NCBI GenBank assembly: GCA_021464415.1
Contig: CM038471.1
Span: 15,352,422-15,416,421 of the forward strand
Length of the DNA stretch: 64,000 nucleotides
Direction: 5' to 3'
From: Lonicera japonica
Taxonomy: Eukaryota; Streptophyta; Magnoliopsida; Dipsacales; Caprifoliaceae
The notes under the pieces were generated by a model. It was not told the DNA's origin. It did not search any database and saw only the letters and a list, made by a program, of their open reading frames with translations. Both the position numbers and the translations under genes were made by a program. Positions 60,231 through 64,000 of this stretch are shown one piece after another. Numbering within the stretch: position 1 is the stretch's first letter; every line of letters starts with the position of its first letter.

Positions 60231-60838
60231 GCGCGGTTCTTAGGTTAAATCGAGAAATGCCAACGGTTGAATCCTAATTTTTTTTCTCAGCCACTATCAG
60301 AGAACAAGAAATCGATGATATAGAAAATTGCTGAAGAAGGTGAGTTGTGGGTTGAAGGTGTGCAAGTTTGCAAGAAGAAAAAGTGATGTTACAGTGCAAG
60401 CACTTCCAGCATAGGTGTTGATGAGAATGAGTTGTTTGCAAAGCCAAGAGATGATGTTCAAGCTATTGAAGGGACAATGTTGAGCACATTGATTTTATTG
60501 GATGGATCGCTTTGATGTTCATCCAAACTTTATGTTATTAGATTTCTTCAACAAGTGCGGAGGATCGCATTGCAATTGTTTGAAATTCGAGAAGTTTTGC
60601 TTTGTAAGGAGAATCAAGGCGAAGATATTCGAAATATTTGTTTTCATGGGAAGGAAGAACAGAATTATCTCATCTCAGTTTGTGGAAGAATGGGAAGTAT
60701 TCAAAATATTTATTCAATTGGCATGGGAGATTCCAAGTTCCAAACTGTGTTCGAATGCCGAAGTTGTTCAAGACTGGCTGAATCGAGGAATGGGTAGGCC
60801 AGATTCGAGGAGAATCTTCTTGAAGAAAAGGGGAATGA
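60231..60838 (+). other. Internal sequence of the gypsy element, origin unclear
   Basis: Between the gag fragment and the 3' LTR. A frame of about 110 codons (60502-60843) has no recognised domain. It ends in a polypurine run AAGAAAAGGGGAATGA (60823-60838), so the pol region was lost by deletion. Confidence 0.45.
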
Positions 60839-61390
60839 TGTGATCTAGCCAGCCAAGATATTAGCCCTATGTTTTCATGTTCTCCGACCGGCTGGCTGAA
60901 GAATTTAATTATTTATTTTATATTTCTTAAAGCCCAAGGATTATAGATAATTATTTCCTAGAGTTATTATTATTTTAGAATTATTTTGGGCTTATTTTAG
61001 GGTGTTTATTAGTTTCCTTGTTGCATTAGGAATATTCTAGGTGTTATTATTTTCCTTTTCTAAGTAGGAAATAGTTTCCTTGTTGAATTAGGATTAAGGT
61101 TTTGTTTACTCCTATTTAAAGGAGACACATTATTGTTTTCTTAAAAAAAAAGTTTTGATGATTAATTAAATTGAGAGCTTTCTCTTTGTGTTCTTTAAGA
61201 GCATGTTGAACATGTTGAATTAAATAAATTCAATTGTTCTTGACTTATCAATCTAGCAATCACACTAGATTGTGGCGTCATTCATTATACCGAGGTTCGC
61301 GCTTCTTTAAGCGTTGGGTTGAGGTTTCCGCCTTCCATCTCTTCGACGTTTTCCAAGGTTCGAGTCTGTTTATAGACTACGGGTTGAGGA
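60839..61390 (+). repeat. 3' LTR of the gypsy element (approximate end)
   Basis: Starts TGTGATCTAGCCAGCC right after the polypurine tract. It contains a TATTTAAAGGAGAC box near 61114 and an inverted pair of CCTTGTTG(C/A)ATTAGGA phrases (61018, 61079). The right border was placed at a CCATCA before 61390 by style only. Confidence 0.55.
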
Positions 61391-61579
61391 TCCATCAAAC
61401 TGGTAGAAAAGACGATCCACACCCACTATTACGCCCACTGTTACCATCACCACTACTATAATTTTCCCTCAAAGACTTTGAGCTCGAACACACCTTCTTA
61501 CCCTCTCTCCACTTACAATGTCGACTTCCTTCATTACCCATTTTTCTCCTAAAATCAGAAACATTTGAAAAACAGTGGA

Positions 61580-61985
61580 TCTAGGCGTACTAGCTATCAA
61601 GGTTAAGGGCAATCTCCACCAATTGCTTGTATGAAAAAAACTCATAAAAACCTATGGCACAACGGTACTCCTTCTTCAGCCCTTAGTAAAACATATTTTT
61701 CCTCTTATTGTAGCTAAGGGCAAAGGAGTCCATATAGATACTAAGCTCCTCGAATTTAAGATAGTATTCCTCTACTGACATGTCCCTTTAGGTTAGACTG
61801 CGGAGCATGTCCTTCTTAGCTCTGTAGTAGGCATTGGATATGAACTGGGTCCTAAATGCATTTTCAAATTCAGACCACTATCGAATCGCTTCGGATTGTC
61901 TTATGAGTTGTGACCATTAATATGCATTTCGAGTGAGTTTAGTGGTAGCAAACTTGACAGGCATCTTCTTTAGAGTCTTGATGAA
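61580..61985 (-). pseudogene. Ty3/gypsy gag fragment on the minus strand
   Basis: On the minus strand, AFRTQFISNAYYRAKKDMLR then SVEEYYLKFEELS (61870-61735) matches the conserved retrotransposon gag domain. Stops are present (for example TAG after RSLT). It abuts the copia gag at 61988 without an intervening LTR, so the joint is a rearrangement. Confidence 0.7.
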
Positions 61986-61987
61986 GT

Positions 61988-63190
61988 ATCCGAGTATGAT
62001 GAATATGATATTAAGAAAATTCAATTCAATTATAAAGCTTTAAATTCTTTACATTGTGCTTTAAGCATGCATGAATATAACAAAATCTTTAGTTGTAAAA
62101 CCGTCAAAGAGATTTGGGATAAACTTGAAGTTGCTAATGAAGGAAACTCGCAAGTCAAGATTAATATGCTTGTTCATGACTATGAATTATTCAAAATGGA
62201 GTCGAATGAATATCTTATTTTTATGCATAGTCAATTTTCGATTATTACTAATGCTTTAGATTTTCTTGGCATGATTTACACTAATGAAGACAAGATTAGG
62301 AAAATTCTAAGGAGTCCAAAGAAATGGAGGCCTAAAATGACGGCTATTCAAGAAGCTAAGAACCTCAAAACTCTTAGTATGGGTAAACTATTGGGATCTC
62401 TAAAAAACCATTATAAGGAGTTGGAAAAAGAAGAGGAAGTTAACACTAAATCTAAGAAAACTTTAGCTCTCAAGGCTAGTCCACATGAAGAAGATGATGA
62501 CTTAATGGGCGGAGATGAAAACATGGCACTTCTTTCTAGAAAATTCATGAAATTTCTAACATAGAAGAAGAATTATCAAGGAAAGTAAACAACAACTCTT
62601 CTTTCTCAAAAAGAAATAATTATCAATCAACTCAATGAAGAATTGAAAATAAAGAAGTCAAGAAGTGCTTTCATTGTCATGAACCTAAACATTTCAATAC
62701 AAATTGCCCTGTTAGAAGAAAGGATAAAAGAAGCAAAGTGTTCAAACAAGTGAAACACACTCTCAAAGGAACATGGAGCGATTCCAAATGTGGAGAATCT
62801 GATGCCGATTCTAGAGATGAGAAAACGACAAATCTTTACCTTATGATAAAAGATGATGAGGTAGATTCAAACTATAACTCTCTTAGTGATTGTTATGATT
62901 TTGATAATGAAAGTATGCATAATGACTATGATGAACTTTATGAGATGCTAGAGGAGTTGCATAGCAAATTTGAAGATCTTTTAAAGAAATATGCAAATCT
63001 CAAGAAAGAAAATTTCATTATTTTTAACAAGTGTGAAACTCTTTAAAAGAAAAACATGGATTTCAAAAATGACATTAAAACTTTAAAAAAATGGAAAGAA
63101 AAGGAAATTCCAAACATACTTGTATTAGAAAATGACAAGTTGAAAGATCAAGTGGAAGACTTGACTAATAGTCTAACCAAGTTCACTAAT
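61988..63190 (+). pseudogene. Copia-type gag fragment with zinc knuckle and coiled coil
   Basis: Related to the gag at 22603 but on the plus strand. It begins in mid-domain (KIQFNYKALNSLHCALSMHE), then EIWDKLEVANEG, a CCHC-like CFHCHEPKHFNTNC (62669-62710; the usual Gly is Lys), an acidic stretch (62790-62960) and a long coiled coil (LEELHSKFEDLLKKYANLKK; 62945-63185). Stops at 62562, near 62636 and at 63044 split it. Beyond about 63190 the text no longer resembles gag. Confidence 0.8.
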
Positions 63191-63727
63191 GGACACTGCC
63201 TTGCTAGGGTAGTCTCCTGGTGTAATTCCTTCCTAGTGTCGAAGTCGGCTTTTATAGGTGTTCTTCTTGTTAACTATTTGGAGTGTTGTTTTCAAAAAAA
63301 TGTCTTACATGGGTTATCTTCTGATGAATTACTTGATAGAACCAAGTCTTTGAGTGACTTCCCCACATGGAGGAGACATGGACACTTAGAGCTTGGGACC
63401 TTTTGGGATATGTTGTTCTAGACCTTGTCAAACCATAGGGTGAAACTGAGGCATTATGCTAGAGATATGATACGAGAATCGATGTGATATTGTTGATTGT
63501 GATTATTATTATTGTATCATATCTTGTATTGTTTTATATATAATGTCTCGGATGTATTGTGAATAATGTAAGCATGAATGCATACATTATTTTCAAAAAA
63601 CTTGAATATAATGATGATGAATATGATAGAAAATTGATAAACATTAAAAAACTAAAAAATAATTGTAGAGAGATAAAGTAAATTTGATTATTAAAAAATG
63701 CAAATTATTATGGCTTTCAGTTGGTGA
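63191..63727. other. Unassigned junction and AT-rich stretch
   Basis: 63190-63420 is open but unlike copia gag. It holds GLSSDELLDRTKSLSDFP and may come from another element. 63430-63727 is AT-rich with no signal. Confidence 0.4.
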
Positions 63728-64000
63728 TTCCCACGAACGGTGCCAATTGTGGATAGCTAAAAGTTAACCAAGCCCAAATTATTATGCCTAGTTTAATTGT
63801 TAGGCAACCGGAAAATATGAATGATGAAGATGCACTGCATTAACCAGTTTATGAACAACAAGTATAAATAAAAAGAAGACCAAATTTTTTCATGCACAGG
63901 TTCCTCTGGTGCCTCTGATTTCCAAACCAGCAGTACATTTTCCATTATGCGTATGTGTTGAGTACATGAGTTTAAAAGTTTGAAGAGGATAGTATGGTTG
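63728..64000 (-). mobile_element. Start of a minus-strand LTR element: primer site and LTR edge
   Basis: On the minus strand, ATTGGCACCGTTCGTGGGAA (63747-63728) is a primer-binding site of the 'TGGCGCCGTCTGTGGGAA' kind found in Athila/Tat-like elements. The LTR edge ...TATCCACA lies just outside it, at 63748. The LTR runs off the window. Confidence 0.6.

Overview
The window is nuclear DNA of a flowering plant, most likely a eudicot. It is AT-rich and gene-poor. It holds one convincing host gene, a RuBisCO small-subunit gene (rbcS, 30139-31709) with the two introns usual in dicots. Everything else that can be identified is transposable-element DNA, much of it nested. Many insertions could be dated relative to one another because their target-site duplications (TSDs) are still readable.

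Layout: 1-15086 is a broken Ty3/gypsy pol gene (RNase H at 1-575, integrase at 14804-15086). It was split by a 14.2 kb Athila-like LTR element (576-14803), which itself holds at least three further insertions (1603, 2141-4204, 6952-9217). 15087-26560 holds a MITE (16802-17215), a solo-LTR-like element with a perfect TSD (17414-19686), and a non-coding repeat. That repeat is interrupted by a complete, minus-strand, gag-only copia-type element (21453-25438). 26565-27326 is a complete Cassandra TRIM carrying 5S-rRNA-derived sequence in both LTRs.

28249-30008 is a terminal-inverted-repeat (TIR) element. It contains a Pack-MULE (28330-29489) that captured part of a trihelix transcription-factor gene. 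It ends about 130 bp before the rbcS start codon, so most of the immediate rbcS upstream region is transposon DNA. A Tourist-like MITE sits in rbcS intron 2. The encoded protein resembles the divergent, non-mesophyll 'T-type' small subunits more than the usual leaf form.

33115-43083 is a nearly 10 kb Mutator-like element (MULE) with matching ends and a perfect 9-bp TSD. It carries two convergent genes, as maize MuDR does. Gene A is a FAR1-type transposase with SWIM and OTU-like domains. Gene B, on the minus strand, resembles 'putative plant transposon protein' families. Both are damaged; gene A has lost the stretch that holds the second catalytic Asp. Between them lies an array of seven pairs of the palindrome AAGATCGATCTT, each pair at exactly 20 bp spacing.

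43084-64000 is a mosaic of MITEs (44414-44987; 47014-48230; 48908-49265; 50524-50860 with a perfect 8-bp TSD), a possible Helitron end, a diverged LTR of the Athila-like family (54950-56856), and fragments of several gypsy and copia elements on both strands. The last 250 bp are the start of another minus-strand LTR element.

The two observations most worth following are the phased palindrome array inside the MULE, and a two-part module (short palindromes followed by a GGCCATAACTT...GGAACTC motif) that recurs in otherwise different LTR families across the window.
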